From assembly GCF_014207845.1 (NCBI RefSeq), contig NZ_JACHLC010000004.1, positions 186,001 through 250,000 of the forward strand: DNA of 64,000 bases, read 5' to 3'. Within the stretch, counting starts at the first letter, position 1. Every line of letters begins with the position of its first letter. The translations under genes and the position numbers were made by a program. Below are positions 1 through 8,573 of this stretch, in pieces. The notes under the pieces are model-generated. The model had not been told where the DNA came from. It was given only the letters and a program-made list of their open reading frames with translations, and did not search any database. The stretch comes from Chryseobacterium shigense. Its GTDB lineage: Bacteria > Bacteroidota > Bacteroidia > Flavobacteriales > Weeksellaceae.

Positions 1-2
1 TT

Positions 3-1046
3 AAAAGAGCCGTATTGTTTTCAGGAGGCGGAACCAGACTGATGATCTACCTCGGCATGTTTGCCGCCCTGGAAGAACTGGACATGAAGCCCGATATACT
101 GATAGCCTCATGCGGGGGAGCATTTGCAGCAGCGGTAATCAATGCTTTTCCTGATAATATTTCACGAAAGGAATATCTGAAATCAGAAGAGTATTTCCGG
201 TTCGTATCCGGAACTGTTTTAACCAATCATAAAAAACTTTCTCAGATTGGGCTCTTTTCATTAAAAAAACTATTCGACAAAAGAAATGCATCTTGTATAG
301 AAGACGTTTTTAACAGGTATCTTGTTGAAATGCCCCAGGATTTGTCTGAAGTTTTTCCTTCATTAAAAAACACCAGGTTTTCACAGGAAATCCCAACAGT
401 GATTATAGGTTCAGAAATGCTTTTTGTTCCAAAAGAAACAGGACTGAAGAGAAACGACAGGAAGCTGTACCGGAAAGTTATTTTAACTGATTTCAAAACT
501 GCTGAAAAAATAAATCCGGAACAGATCATTATAACATCTGAAAATCTGTTAAATAGTGCCATAGAAAAGCTTTCGTTAATAAAAACTGATATTTCCTTGC
601 TTGAAAGTGTCCGGATTTCCGTTTCCGATATGTTTTATGTGGAACCGGTTTTTCTTCACGGAAAATATTTCGCGGGGGGAGCTATTGATCTTATTCCTAT
701 TGAACTGGCCCAACATCTTGCCAAAGAAATTATTATTGAAAAAAAGCAGCCGTACAGCCCCGTTGAAGAAGCTCTCGTACGTGCCGTACTTGGTTTCAGC
801 GGTAATAAAAGGCTTTCTGAGATTGAAAAATTCCCGGTGAATTTCAAAATTAACACTACAAACGTTAAACAGGATTTGAAAGGACATTATCTTAAAAAAA
901 GTATTACCTGGAGAAAATTTGAGATGGTTTTTTCTTTTCCTGAAACATACAAGCAATTTACGGAAGATATGGAAATGCAGTGGCAGTACGGTTTTGATCA
1001 GACCCTTAAATCTGTTGGAGGGCAATCACCCAACTTTCAGTTTTAA
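3..1046 (+). CDS. Patatin-like protein, 5' end outside window
   Basis: The reading frame is open to the left edge, so the true start lies upstream; a TTG at 15 falls in the middle of the conserved glycine loop and is unlikely to be the start. The oxyanion loop FSGGGTR (just after the edge) and the following helix match the patatin phospholipase fold. The nucleophile elbow reads IASCGGA instead of GxSxG. The segment that usually carries the catalytic Asp (DGG followed by NxP) reads AGGAIDLIP, so the expected Asp is Ala. By family it would hydrolyse acyl lipids, but the dyad looks incomplete and activity is doubtful. It is the first visible gene of a four-gene + strand lipid cluster, 38 bp before the SDR gene. 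Confidence 0.75.
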   Translation, partial: KRAVLFSGGGTRLMIYLGMFAALEELDMKPDILIASCGGAFAAAVINAFPDNISRKEYLKSEEYFRFVSGTVLTNHKKLSQIGLFSLKKLFDKRNASCIEDVFNRYLVEMPQDLSEVFPSLKNTRFSQEIPTVIIGSEMLFVPKETGLKRNDRKLYRKVILTDFKTAEKINPEQIIITSENLLNSAIEKLSLIKTDISLLESVRISVSDMFYVEPVFLHGKYFAGGAIDLIPIELAQHLAKEIIIEKKQPYSPVEEALVRAVLGFSGNKRLSEIEKFPVNFKINTTNVKQDLKGHYLKKSITWRKFEMVFSFPETYKQFTEDMEMQWQYGFDQTLKSVGGQSPNFQF

Positions 1047-1084
1047 AATCTATTTTTACATAAAATTCAAATCAATCATCTCTC

Positions 1085-1846
1085 ATGAATGTTTTTATAG
1101 CAGGTGGAACTTCCGGTATTGGCTACGCTCTTGCCCGGCATTATCTTGAAAAAGGATATTGCGTGGGAGTCTGCGGAAGAGATCTGAAAAAAATCCCTGA
1201 AAGCCTTTCTGAAAAATTTAAACCTTTTCAGGCAAATGTTTGTGATATAGATTCTATTTCGGCTGCGGTGCATTCATTTACAGGCCATGAAAACAATCTG
1301 GATATTTTCATCAATTGCGCAGGAAGCTATGCTGAAGATGTTGCAGGAAAAATTTCTTATGAAGAGGCTGAAGAAATGCTTCAAACCAATATTCTGGGAA
1401 CAGTTAACTGCTTTGAAACTGCCAGGAAAGCAATGAAAGGGCATACAAAAGGAAAGATTGCAGTTATTGCTTCTGTCTCCGGAATCATGGACTATGAAAA
1501 CTCCAGCCTGTATACCAAGACAAAACGGTCTGTGATCCAGATCGCCGATGCTTACCGCCGGGCTCTGAAACCGTTTGGAATTTCCGTAACGGCTGTTGCT
1601 CCCGGATATATAGACACCGGAAAATTACGGCAACTAAATAACAATGACCTGAGTAAAAAACCATTCCTTACCGATGTTGAAACCGCTGTGAATATTATTT
1701 CTACAGCTATTGAAAAGCAGGAAAAGCTAATAATTTTCCCTGCAAAAATGAAGTGGATGATGAAATCATTATCCTTACTCCCATCTTTTTTATTGAATAT
1801 AATTATGTACAGGAAAGCCCAATGGATGAAAGACGACCAACCATAA
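1085..1846 (+). CDS. Short-chain dehydrogenase/reductase
   Basis: A 253-residue classical SDR. Visible motifs are the nucleotide-binding loop GGTSGIG at residues 7-13, NCAG at 77-80, the structural Asn in TNILG near 102, catalytic Ser about 130-132, and YTKTK giving Tyr143 and Lys147. The family reduces or oxidises carbonyl/hydroxyl groups with NAD(P)H; the substrate cannot be read from sequence. The C-terminus has a hydrophobic stretch (SLSLLPSFLLNIIMYR) that could hold it at the membrane. Its end overlaps the next gene's start by 25 bp, indicating translational coupling, and the neighbours suggest a lipid or lipid-precursor substrate (inference). Confidence 0.85.
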   Translation: MNVFIAGGTSGIGYALARHYLEKGYCVGVCGRDLKKIPESLSEKFKPFQANVCDIDSISAAVHSFTGHENNLDIFINCAGSYAEDVAGKISYEEAEEMLQTNILGTVNCFETARKAMKGHTKGKIAVIASVSGIMDYENSSLYTKTKRSVIQIADAYRRALKPFGISVTAVAPGYIDTGKLRQLNNNDLSKKPFLTDVETAVNIISTAIEKQEKLIIFPAKMKWMMKSLSLLPSFLLNIIMYRKAQWMKDDQP

Positions 1847-3123
1847 AACAGCGGATTTATGCTTTCATTCTGTGTGCCCTTGCATTCATGGTTATTTATA
1901 ATTTTGCAGCATGGTATACGTCAAAGGCTGAAAAAGTCCCGTCATTCGTATTTGATTTTGAAAAGCAGATCCCGTTTCTGCCATGGAGCATTATTCCGTA
2001 CATGACCAGCGGTATTTTTTTCTGTTCGGTATTTTTTATGTGCCAAAACAAAGGACAGCTAAAAGTTCTTACAAAGAGAATGCTTTTTGTCACTGCTGCA
2101 GCAGGCATTTGCTTCGTTGTATTTCCGCTGAAATTTTCTTTATTAAAGCCTGAAACAGATGGTTCTATTCTAAACTATTCTTTTCTGTTTCTGAAAATAT
2201 TCGATTCCCCTTTTAACCAGTCTCCGTCACTGCATATTGCCTATGCCTTTATTTTTTGGACGGTTTTCAGGAATTTGGGAAAATTACGGACCTTTTTAAT
2301 GTTGTGGCTTATTTTACTTGGAATTTCTACGCTTACGACCTATCAGCACCATTTCATTGATATTCTGTCCGGAACCGTTCTTGCCCACATCAGTTTTGTT
2401 ATTTTCCCATACCGCAAATATGATTTCCAGTACAGAAATTTTCACATTGCCAATTTTTATTTTTTGTCCGGATGGATACTGATCTCTACAGCCTTATTCC
2501 TGGACAGCTTTTTTAATCATTTTTGGCTCGTTTTACTTTGGCCTGCTTTAATGATTATAATTATCGGATATCATTATCAAAAAAATAACGTTCATTTTCT
2601 AAAAGACAAAAAGGGAAACATTTCATTATGGCGGAAGATCTTTTATGCACCTTATCTTATAATCTATCGGAGCTTCTGGAAATTTTTCCGGAAAAATAAG
2701 AAGCCTATCGAGATTTTACCCCGTATCTGTATTTCTTCGAGGCCCGACTCTAAAGACTTGAATAATTTCGAAATCAGCAGCTATACTTTGGTGTATGATC
2801 TTTCAGCAGAAATGGAGGAAACATCAGCATTAAAAAAGGACCTTTCCTACCATCCGTTTCCTTTTCTTGATATCGGAACTTTCGACATACATGAAACGCA
2901 AAAACTGGTTACAGAGATTACAGAGAATTATAAAAAACTTCCAACGGACGGAAAAATACTTATACATTGCACTATGGGCTTTACAAGAAGTACCGTCATA
3001 GGTATATTAGTAATGAAAAATATTCTATCTTTACCCATACCAGATGCAGTGGAAACTATGAAGAAGATGAATAAAAATGCAATAATTCATCCCTATCTGA
3101 TGGATTTTTTGAAAAAAATTTAA
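1822..3123 (+). CDS. Membrane PAP2 phosphatase fused to dual-specificity phosphatase (YnbD-like)
   Basis: I take the ATG at 1822 (433 residues) rather than the in-frame ATG at 1753, which would overlap the SDR gene by 94 bp. The N-terminal two thirds has about eight hydrophobic helices with PAP2 motifs: PSLH at residues 135-138 and HHFID at 176-180, where acid-phosphatase-type PAP2 proteins carry PSGH and HxxxD. The C-terminal part is cytosolic in type and carries HCTMGFTRS with His382-Cys383, the cysteine phosphatase signature HCxxGxxRS. The same fusion and neighbour occur in Escherichia coli ynbD next to ynbC (established knowledge). A role in dephosphorylating a phospholipid head group or polyprenyl phosphate is inference. 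Confidence 0.85.
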   Translation: MDERRPTIKQRIYAFILCALAFMVIYNFAAWYTSKAEKVPSFVFDFEKQIPFLPWSIIPYMTSGIFFCSVFFMCQNKGQLKVLTKRMLFVTAAAGICFVVFPLKFSLLKPETDGSILNYSFLFLKIFDSPFNQSPSLHIAYAFIFWTVFRNLGKLRTFLMLWLILLGISTLTTYQHHFIDILSGTVLAHISFVIFPYRKYDFQYRNFHIANFYFLSGWILISTALFLDSFFNHFWLVLLWPALMIIIIGYHYQKNNVHFLKDKKGNISLWRKIFYAPYLIIYRSFWKFFRKNKKPIEILPRICISSRPDSKDLNNFEISSYTLVYDLSAEMEETSALKKDLSYHPFPFLDIGTFDIHETQKLVTEITENYKKLPTDGKILIHCTMGFTRSTVIGILVMKNILSLPIPDAVETMKKMNKNAIIHPYLMDFLKKI

Positions 3124-3126
3124 ACT

Positions 3127-4821
3127 ATGAACAACGGACATTTTAAGAGTTTTGACGGCAGTACCATTTTCTACCGTGAATGGAATTACCAGCCTCAACA
3201 GAAAAGTATCATTATCATCCACCGTGGCCATGAACATTCAGAAAGACTGAATGATATTGCACAGTCGCCGCAGTTTTCCCAATATAACATTTTTGCTTTT
3301 GACCTGCGCGGGCATGGCTATACAGAAACCAAAACATCTTCCGTTTTCATGGATTATGTGCGGGATCTTGATTCTTTTTCCAAATTTTTAGGAACAGAAT
3401 ACCATATAAAAATTTCAGATATTTTCGTTTTGGCAAACAGTATCGGAGGGGTTGTTGCTTCAGCCTGGACCCATGATTTTGCTCCGGATATTGCAGGAAT
3501 GGCACTTCTGGCTCCCGCTTTCAAAATTAATCTTATCGTCCCGTTAGCCAATGAAATGATCACGCTAGGAACAAAACTAAAAAAAGGACTGATCATTAAA
3601 AGCTATGTAAAATCTAAAATGCTTACTCACGACCCGGAACAGCAGAAAGCTTATGATACCGATCCTTTGATCACAAGATCTATAGATGCCGAACTTCTGA
3701 TTGATCTTGCAAAAGCAGGGAAACGTCTGGTAGAAGATGCAGAAGCTATTGATACACCGGCCCTGATTCTGGCAGCAGAAAAAGATCATGTGGTTTTCAA
3801 TAAGGAGCAGAAATCCTTTTATGACAAACTTGACACGGATCTGAAAAAATATGAAGTATTGCCTGGCTTTTTCCACGGAATCCTTTTTGATACCGGAAAA
3901 GAAAAGGTATACGATAAAGTTGCGGATTTTGCCGCAAAATGTTTTAGCAGAACTCACAAAACCGTATCTCTTCACCCTGACCGTTTTTCTGTAAAAGAAT
4001 ACGAGGATCTGCAGAATAATGTCGGGAATAATCTGAATTTTAAATTTCAGAAGTTTTCACTTAAAAATATCGGGAAAATAAGTAACGGAATGGCCATCGG
4101 CCTGAAACATGGCTTTGATTCCGGTGCTTCCCTTCATTACGTTTACCAGAACCAGCCAAAAGGAAAATTGGGTTTCGGAAAAATGATGGATAAAAATTAC
4201 CTCAACGCCATTGGCTGGAAAGGAATCCGTATCCGTAAGGTTCACCTGATCCAACTTTTGGAACAGAATATCCAAACTCTGAAGAAAGAAGGCCGGAAAA
4301 TTAAGATTCTTGATATTGCGGGCGGAACAGGAAATTATTTATTTGATATTAAAGAAAAATATCCTGAAGCAGAAATTGTTATCAATGAATTTGTAAAGGA
4401 CAATATTGAAATCGGAGAGAAAGTAATCAGAGATAAAAATTATCAGAATATCCGCTTTACAAACTTCGACTGCTTTGATCCTGAAACTTATAAAAAACTG
4501 GATTTCGAACCTAATATTACAATTATTTCCGGTATTCTGGAACTGTTCGGAGATAATGAAATGGCTTCAAGAGCTGTTAAAGGAGTAGCTTCTATTTCTG
4601 AAAAAGATTCTTTCGTTGTCTATACGGGACAGCCGTGGCATCCTCAGCTGAAAATGATTGCCTATGTTTTGAATAATCACCAGAACAAAGACTGGATCAT
4701 GAGAAGACGCTCACAGAAAGAGCTCGACAGGGTATTAAAATACAACGGTATTGAAAAGGAGCATATGCTGATTGATGATTATGGAATCTTCACAGTTTCT
4801 TCAGGAAGGGTAAATTTTTAA
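3127..4821 (+). CDS. Alpha/beta hydrolase fused to SAM-dependent methyltransferase (YnbC-like)
   Basis: A 564-residue two-domain protein that begins three bases after its upstream neighbour's stop. Residues about 1-275 are a serine hydrolase resembling monoglyceride lipases/lysophospholipases: DLRGHG near 59-64, nucleophile elbow LANSIGG with Ser105, Asp in AEKDHVV near 221 and His in GFFHGIL near 258. Residues about 370-564 are a class I methyltransferase with the SAM-binding loop ILDIAGGTGN at 394-403. The same fusion is known as YnbC in enterobacteria, beside YnbD. The context argues for an acyl-lipid substrate that is deacylated and/or methylated; the reaction has not been read from sequence. 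A dispersed repeat and a terminator follow. Confidence 0.88.
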   Translation: MNNGHFKSFDGSTIFYREWNYQPQQKSIIIIHRGHEHSERLNDIAQSPQFSQYNIFAFDLRGHGYTETKTSSVFMDYVRDLDSFSKFLGTEYHIKISDIFVLANSIGGVVASAWTHDFAPDIAGMALLAPAFKINLIVPLANEMITLGTKLKKGLIIKSYVKSKMLTHDPEQQKAYDTDPLITRSIDAELLIDLAKAGKRLVEDAEAIDTPALILAAEKDHVVFNKEQKSFYDKLDTDLKKYEVLPGFFHGILFDTGKEKVYDKVADFAAKCFSRTHKTVSLHPDRFSVKEYEDLQNNVGNNLNFKFQKFSLKNIGKISNGMAIGLKHGFDSGASLHYVYQNQPKGKLGFGKMMDKNYLNAIGWKGIRIRKVHLIQLLEQNIQTLKKEGRKIKILDIAGGTGNYLFDIKEKYPEAEIVINEFVKDNIEIGEKVIRDKNYQNIRFTNFDCFDPETYKKLDFEPNITIISGILELFGDNEMASRAVKGVASISEKDSFVVYTGQPWHPQLKMIAYVLNNHQNKDWIMRRRSQKELDRVLKYNGIEKEHMLIDDYGIFTVSSGRVNF

Positions 4822-4833
4822 ACCATACTCTTG

Positions 4834-4914
4834 AATCTCTCGCAGATTTAGCTGATCAAGCAGATTAAATTATAGCGTAAACATCTGCATCATCTGTTAA
4901 ATCTGCGAGAGATT
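4834..4914. repeat. Dispersed intergenic inverted repeat, copy 1
   Basis: Perfect 17-bp inverted arms AATCTCTCGCAGATTTA (4834-4850) and TAAATCTGCGAGAGATT (4898-4914) enclose a 47-bp middle with GCTGAT and CAGATTAAAT words. One arm recurs at 12343-12357, so this is a multi-copy intergenic element rather than a gene-specific structure. Confidence 0.8.
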
Positions 4915-4952
4915 TAAAAAAATTAGGATTATACTGACTGCAACAGTTTAAT

Positions 4953-4989
4953 AAAAAAGGTTTCTCAAATAATTGAAAAACCTTTTTTT
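4953..4989. terminator. Bidirectional terminator between convergent genes
   Basis: AAAAAAGGTTT and AAACCTTTTTT form an 11-bp stem around an AT-rich loop, flanked by A and T runs on either side. It sits between the YnbC-like gene (+) and yceI (-) and can serve both. Confidence 0.8.
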
Positions 4990-5004
4990 AGTTTATTGAG
5001 AGAA

Positions 5005-5574
5005 CTAGTGTTTTACCAGCTCAAAATATAAGCTTACTTCTACATCTTTAGCGACTCCGGCACCTGTTGGATCATATTTAATCCCATAATCCAGACGGTT
5101 CACCGTGAATTTTGTCTGGAAACCCATCACTTCTTTTCCCTGTTGGTTTTTAGTAACCCCTCCGAATGTTACCGGAACACTGATTTCTTTTACAGTCTCC
5201 TTAATTTTCAGGGTTCCTTTCAGTGTATATGAATTATTTTTATCCTTAGTAATGGAAGTACTGTGAAAACTCATTCCAGGATATTGATCAGCATCAAAAA
5301 AATCGGCGCTTTTAAGATGCTTATCTCTCATATCCACACCTGTATTGATGGAATTCACCTCTACCCCAAAATCAAAAACGGCATTGTCCAGATTAGCACC
5401 TTCAGCAGTTATTTTTCCTTTAAAAGAATCGAATCGTCCCTGTACGAAGCTAATACCCATATGCTTGATATTAAAGTTCACAGAAGAATGCATGGGATCT
5501 ACCGACCATTCAGTCTGTGCAAAACCCAGAACGCTTAACAGCGTGAATACGAATGATAAAAATACTTTTTTCAT
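5005..5574 (-). CDS. YceI family secreted lipid-binding protein
   Basis: A 189-residue protein with a Sec signal peptide (MKKVFLSFVFTLLSVLGFAQ, cleavage near residue 19-20). The mature part has the YceI lipocalin-like pattern: W-x-VDPMHSSVNFNIKHMG near the start, a middle with DMRDKHLKSADFFDA, and a C-terminal FTVNRLDYGI strand. YceI proteins form a periplasmic beta-barrel that binds a polyisoprenoid chain (family knowledge). Length matches the family. It is a monocistronic gene read toward the shared terminator at 4953-4989. Confidence 0.93.
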   Translation of the reverse strand: MKKVFLSFVFTLLSVLGFAQTEWSVDPMHSSVNFNIKHMGISFVQGRFDSFKGKITAEGANLDNAVFDFGVEVNSINTGVDMRDKHLKSADFFDADQYPGMSFHSTSITKDKNNSYTLKGTLKIKETVKEISVPVTFGGVTKNQQGKEVMGFQTKFTVNRLDYGIKYDPTGAGVAKDVEVSLYFELVKH

Positions 5575-5647
5575 AGTACTATATTTTTATGTTATTTTTA
5601 ATTGGAGTAAAGATATGCTATAAAATGTAATTCATTATTGATGTAGG

Positions 5648-6058
5648 TTAGTTTTTAACCTTAGTTGAAAGTATTCTGGAATAAATAACATCAAAAAGAC
5701 ACACCACGACACAAATTACCATCGAATTCAGGTATAAAAGTAAATCTATCAGATGATAATCCGTATTGTCTGTAAAATAAGTAACAGGACTGGCCCCGGA
5801 CAGCATTAACATCAACAGGTAAAGGATTTCAAACAATACAGCCATCTTCCATATCGAATTATAGCTTCCTTTGAATATCGCGACTGTTATCAAAGCAATA
5901 ACGGTAATAATCAAAGATCCGACAAGAACGGCCGTTGACAGCATTCCAAACTTCCCGCCAGGCAGCTTAATGAATTCACCACTCCAGTAAGCAAGCTGAG
6001 TGTTGAGAAAACTCATGACAACAAATACGGCCAGGCTTTTCAGAAGAACATTTTTCAT
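5648..6058 (-). CDS. Small four-helix membrane protein, unknown function
   Basis: A 136-residue protein with about four hydrophobic segments (residues roughly 5-22, 38-62, 70-88 and 105-127) and a short Lys-rich tail ending TKVKN. I do not recognise the family. It is divergent from radA, with only 55 bp between the two starts, and lies upstream of yceI on the same strand with a 73-bp gap. Nothing in the sequence shows a substrate or partner. Confidence 0.7.
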   Translation of the reverse strand: MKNVLLKSLAVFVVMSFLNTQLAYWSGEFIKLPGGKFGMLSTAVLVGSLIITVIALITVAIFKGSYNSIWKMAVLFEILYLLMLMLSGASPVTYFTDNTDYHLIDLLLYLNSMVICVVVCLFDVIYSRILSTKVKN

Positions 6059-6101
6059 GTGTGAAAATTAACTAAAATTCTGAAAGGACATTCATTTTTT
6101 T

Positions 6102-6109
6102 TAACTTCG
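6102..6109 (+). promoter_or_regulatory. Probable -7 box of radA
   Basis: TAACTTCG matches the Bacteroidota -7 consensus TAnnTTTG at seven of eight positions and ends only four bases before the radA ATG, so the transcript would be nearly leaderless. Confidence 0.45.
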
Positions 6110-6113
6110 CAGT

Positions 6114-7463
6114 ATGGCAAAACTGAAAACAGCATATTTCTGTCAAAACTGCGGAACCCAGTACTCCCAATGGATGGGACAATGTAAAAACTGTGGGGAA
6201 TGGAATACCCTTGTGGAAGAAGTGGTGGAAAAAACTTCATCCAAAACTCCGCCTTTTTCAAAATCAAAACAGCATGTCATCAACATTATTGAAGTTGAGA
6301 CCAGTGAAGAACCCAGAATAAAGACCCCTTCCGAGGAACTGAACCGTGTTCTGGGTGGCGGAATTGTATTGGGTTCCGTAACCCTGATCGGAGGTGAACC
6401 CGGAATCGGTAAATCTACACTTCTGCTTCAGCTGGCCTTAAAAATGAAGAAAAAAATTTTCTATGTTTCAGGAGAGGAAAGTGCTTCACAGATTAAGATG
6501 AGGGCAGACAGGCTTACAGACATTCAAAATCCGAACTGTTTTCTTTTCACAGAAACTTCATTGGAAAAAATCCTTCACGAAGCCAAAAAACTGGAACCGG
6601 ATTTCATGATTATTGACTCTATCCAGACCCTTCAGTCGCAACTGATAGAAAGTTCACCCGGAACCGTTTCCCAGATCAGGGAATGCTCCAATGAGATCAT
6701 CAAATTTGCTAAAGAAAACAATACTCCTGTTTTCCTCGTAGGCCATATCACCAAAGACGGTCAGATTGCCGGACCAAAGGTATTGGAGCATATGGTGGAT
6801 GTGGTTTTGAATTTCGATGGGGACAGAAACCACCTTTTCAGGCTGCTCAGAGCTAATAAAAACCGTTTCGGATCTACTTCCGAGATCGGGATTTATGAAA
6901 TGGTATCACAAGGTTTAAAGGAAATAAGAAACCCTTCCGAAATCCTGATCACGAAGAAATTTGAAGAACTTTCAGGCAATTCCGTTGCCGTAACTCTTGA
7001 AGGAAACAGGCCAATGCTTCTGGAAATACAGGCATTAGTAAGCACAGCAGTTTACGGTACGCCGCAGAGAAGCTCTACCGGTTTTGATGCAAAAAGACTG
7101 AATATGCTGTTAGCTGTTCTGGAAAAGCGGGCAGGTTTCCAGCTTGGCGCAAAAGATGTCTTTCTGAATATTACAGGAGGTATAAAAACGGATGATCCTG
7201 CATTAGATCTTGCCGTGGTGGCTTCCATTCTTTCTTCCAATGAAGATATTGCCATTTCCGAGCACTTTTGTTTTGCAGGAGAGATTGGGCTAAGTGGTGA
7301 AATCCGGCCAGTGGCGCAAGTTGAACAGAGAATTACAGAAGCTGAAAAATTAGGCTATGAAAAAATATTTGTCTCAAATCTCAATAAAATTCCGAAAAGG
7401 AAATTCGGGATCAAAATTGAAGAGGTAAGCAAAATTGAGGATTTCCATGAAAGGATTTTTTAA
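6114..7463 (+). CDS. radA: DNA repair/recombination protein RadA
   Basis: Length 449 residues, as expected. The N-terminal zinc finger has Cys10, Cys13, Cys24 and Cys27. The RecA-like core has Walker A GGEPGIGKST at residues 93-102 (Lys100) and the RadA-specific KNRFG motif at 249-253. The C-terminal Lon-protease-like domain (TGGIKTDDPALDLAV and GEIGLSGEIRPV) is complete. RadA is a branch-migration helicase that processes recombination intermediates in the cytoplasm. It stands alone, with the acpH-like gene 47 bp downstream on the same strand. Confidence 0.97.
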   Translation: MAKLKTAYFCQNCGTQYSQWMGQCKNCGEWNTLVEEVVEKTSSKTPPFSKSKQHVINIIEVETSEEPRIKTPSEELNRVLGGGIVLGSVTLIGGEPGIGKSTLLLQLALKMKKKIFYVSGEESASQIKMRADRLTDIQNPNCFLFTETSLEKILHEAKKLEPDFMIIDSIQTLQSQLIESSPGTVSQIRECSNEIIKFAKENNTPVFLVGHITKDGQIAGPKVLEHMVDVVLNFDGDRNHLFRLLRANKNRFGSTSEIGIYEMVSQGLKEIRNPSEILITKKFEELSGNSVAVTLEGNRPMLLEIQALVSTAVYGTPQRSSTGFDAKRLNMLLAVLEKRAGFQLGAKDVFLNITGGIKTDDPALDLAVVASILSSNEDIAISEHFCFAGEIGLSGEIRPVAQVEQRITEAEKLGYEKIFVSNLNKIPKRKFGIKIEEVSKIEDFHERIF

Positions 7464-7510
7464 CAGATTAAGCGTGGCCTTCATTCACATATAATTTATA
7501 CCTTTAATCT

Positions 7511-8107
7511 ATGAATTATTTGGCTCACTCTTTTCTTTCTTTTACCGACGGGCAGATTGTAGGACAGTTTCTTGAAGATTTTATCCGGAACAATGAACGT
7601 TATTCTTTCCCGAAAGATATCCAGGACGGCATTACGATGCACAGGGCAGTTGATACATTTACAGATTCCCATCCCGCCATCCATGAAGCCAAGAAAGTAT
7701 TTTCACCTTTAGTCAGGCTTTATGCCGGTGCTTTTGTAGATGTTGCCATGGATTATTTCGTAGCTACAGACCTTTCCCTGCATTCTCCGGCTGAATGGAA
7801 GGCTCATTCATTACGGGTCTACAGCGTGCTTCATGAGCATGAGAAATGGCTTCCTGAGAATTTCAAAATGATGCTGGCTAAAATGGAAGCGGATGACTGG
7901 CTGTACAATTACCGTGAAGACTGGGGCATTAAATTCAGCATGCGGAATGTTCTTAATAAAGCCAAGTACCTGAATCCGGAAATCCCTGTTTTCGAAGCAT
8001 TTATGGAAAACAAACCTTTTCTTCAGGAATGTTATAATAATTTCTTTCCGGATCTCCTCACCCATGCCAAAGGAATCAATTCACTGATCCAGATGGAAAA
8101 TAAATAA
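7511..8107 (+). CDS. Acyl carrier protein phosphodiesterase (AcpH family)
   Basis: A 198-residue protein beginning MNYLAHSFLS with FLEDFIRN and MHRAVDTFTDSHP, matching the DUF479/AcpH family that removes 4'-phosphopantetheine from acyl carrier protein. The conserved His and Asp residues of the metal-dependent HD-like core (H6, D23, H45-R, D49, D53 by eye) are present. Family assignment is firm; the reaction is inferred from the Escherichia coli homologue. It is followed by a terminator hairpin that overlaps its stop codon. Confidence 0.85.
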   Translation: MNYLAHSFLSFTDGQIVGQFLEDFIRNNERYSFPKDIQDGITMHRAVDTFTDSHPAIHEAKKVFSPLVRLYAGAFVDVAMDYFVATDLSLHSPAEWKAHSLRVYSVLHEHEKWLPENFKMMLAKMEADDWLYNYREDWGIKFSMRNVLNKAKYLNPEIPVFEAFMENKPFLQECYNNFFPDLLTHAKGINSLIQMENK

Positions 8108-8138
8108 AAAACACTCACAGGGAACGTAAGTGTTTTTT
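8106..8138 (+). terminator. Terminator after acpH-like gene
   Basis: AAAAAACACT and AGTGTTTTTT form a 10-bp stem with a 13-base loop and end in a T run, starting at the stop codon of the upstream gene. Confidence 0.85.
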
Positions 8139-8573
8139 AACAATTTGTGTTATTAGAATCTGCTGTTTAATTATGTTTATTTCTTTCTATCTGAATCTAT
8201 TCCAATCCCTACTTAATCCGATAAAATTATTAAAACACAAAAAGCTATCCTTTCTATTTTCATTAATTTTATTTTTTAAAGAGATAAAATTGTTAAATCA
8301 TATTTATCTGCAAAATTATAATTTCAATAAAAAGTATAATTTAATAAACCATTAATTAAAAAATAATCATCTAAAAATAGCTCTACACAAATATAATTTA
8401 TTTTAAAGAAAAAACAAATAGCATATTCGTTAAATAATAAAATATTATTATAAATATAATATTAACAACAAAATTCAATAAATGTTGAAAAATAATTATT
8501 AAAAATAATTTCAAAAATGATACAATTTAAAATTATTAATCATCAATTGGTGATTTAATATTTGATGGAAAAT
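8139..8573. other. Very AT-rich intergenic stretch without a convincing gene
   Basis: About 430 bp made almost only of A and T, especially 8210-8570, with runs such as AAATAATTATTAAAAATAA. A 60-codon frame at 8173-8355 is of such low complexity that I do not accept it. No hairpin with a GC core or promoter pair stands out. It separates the acpH-like gene (+) from a DUF6702 gene (-), whose stop borders it, so it is not a promoter region for either. Confidence 0.6.

Noticed and set aside
1753..1821. An upstream ATG for the PAP2/DSP gene
   Set aside because: It would overlap the SDR gene by 94 bp; the ATG at 1822 gives a natural 25-bp coupling overlap.
8173..8355. A 60-codon frame in the AT desert
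   Set aside because: Extremely low complexity (mostly Phe, Leu, Ile, Lys, Asn), no recognisable start signals; expected by chance in such AT-rich DNA.
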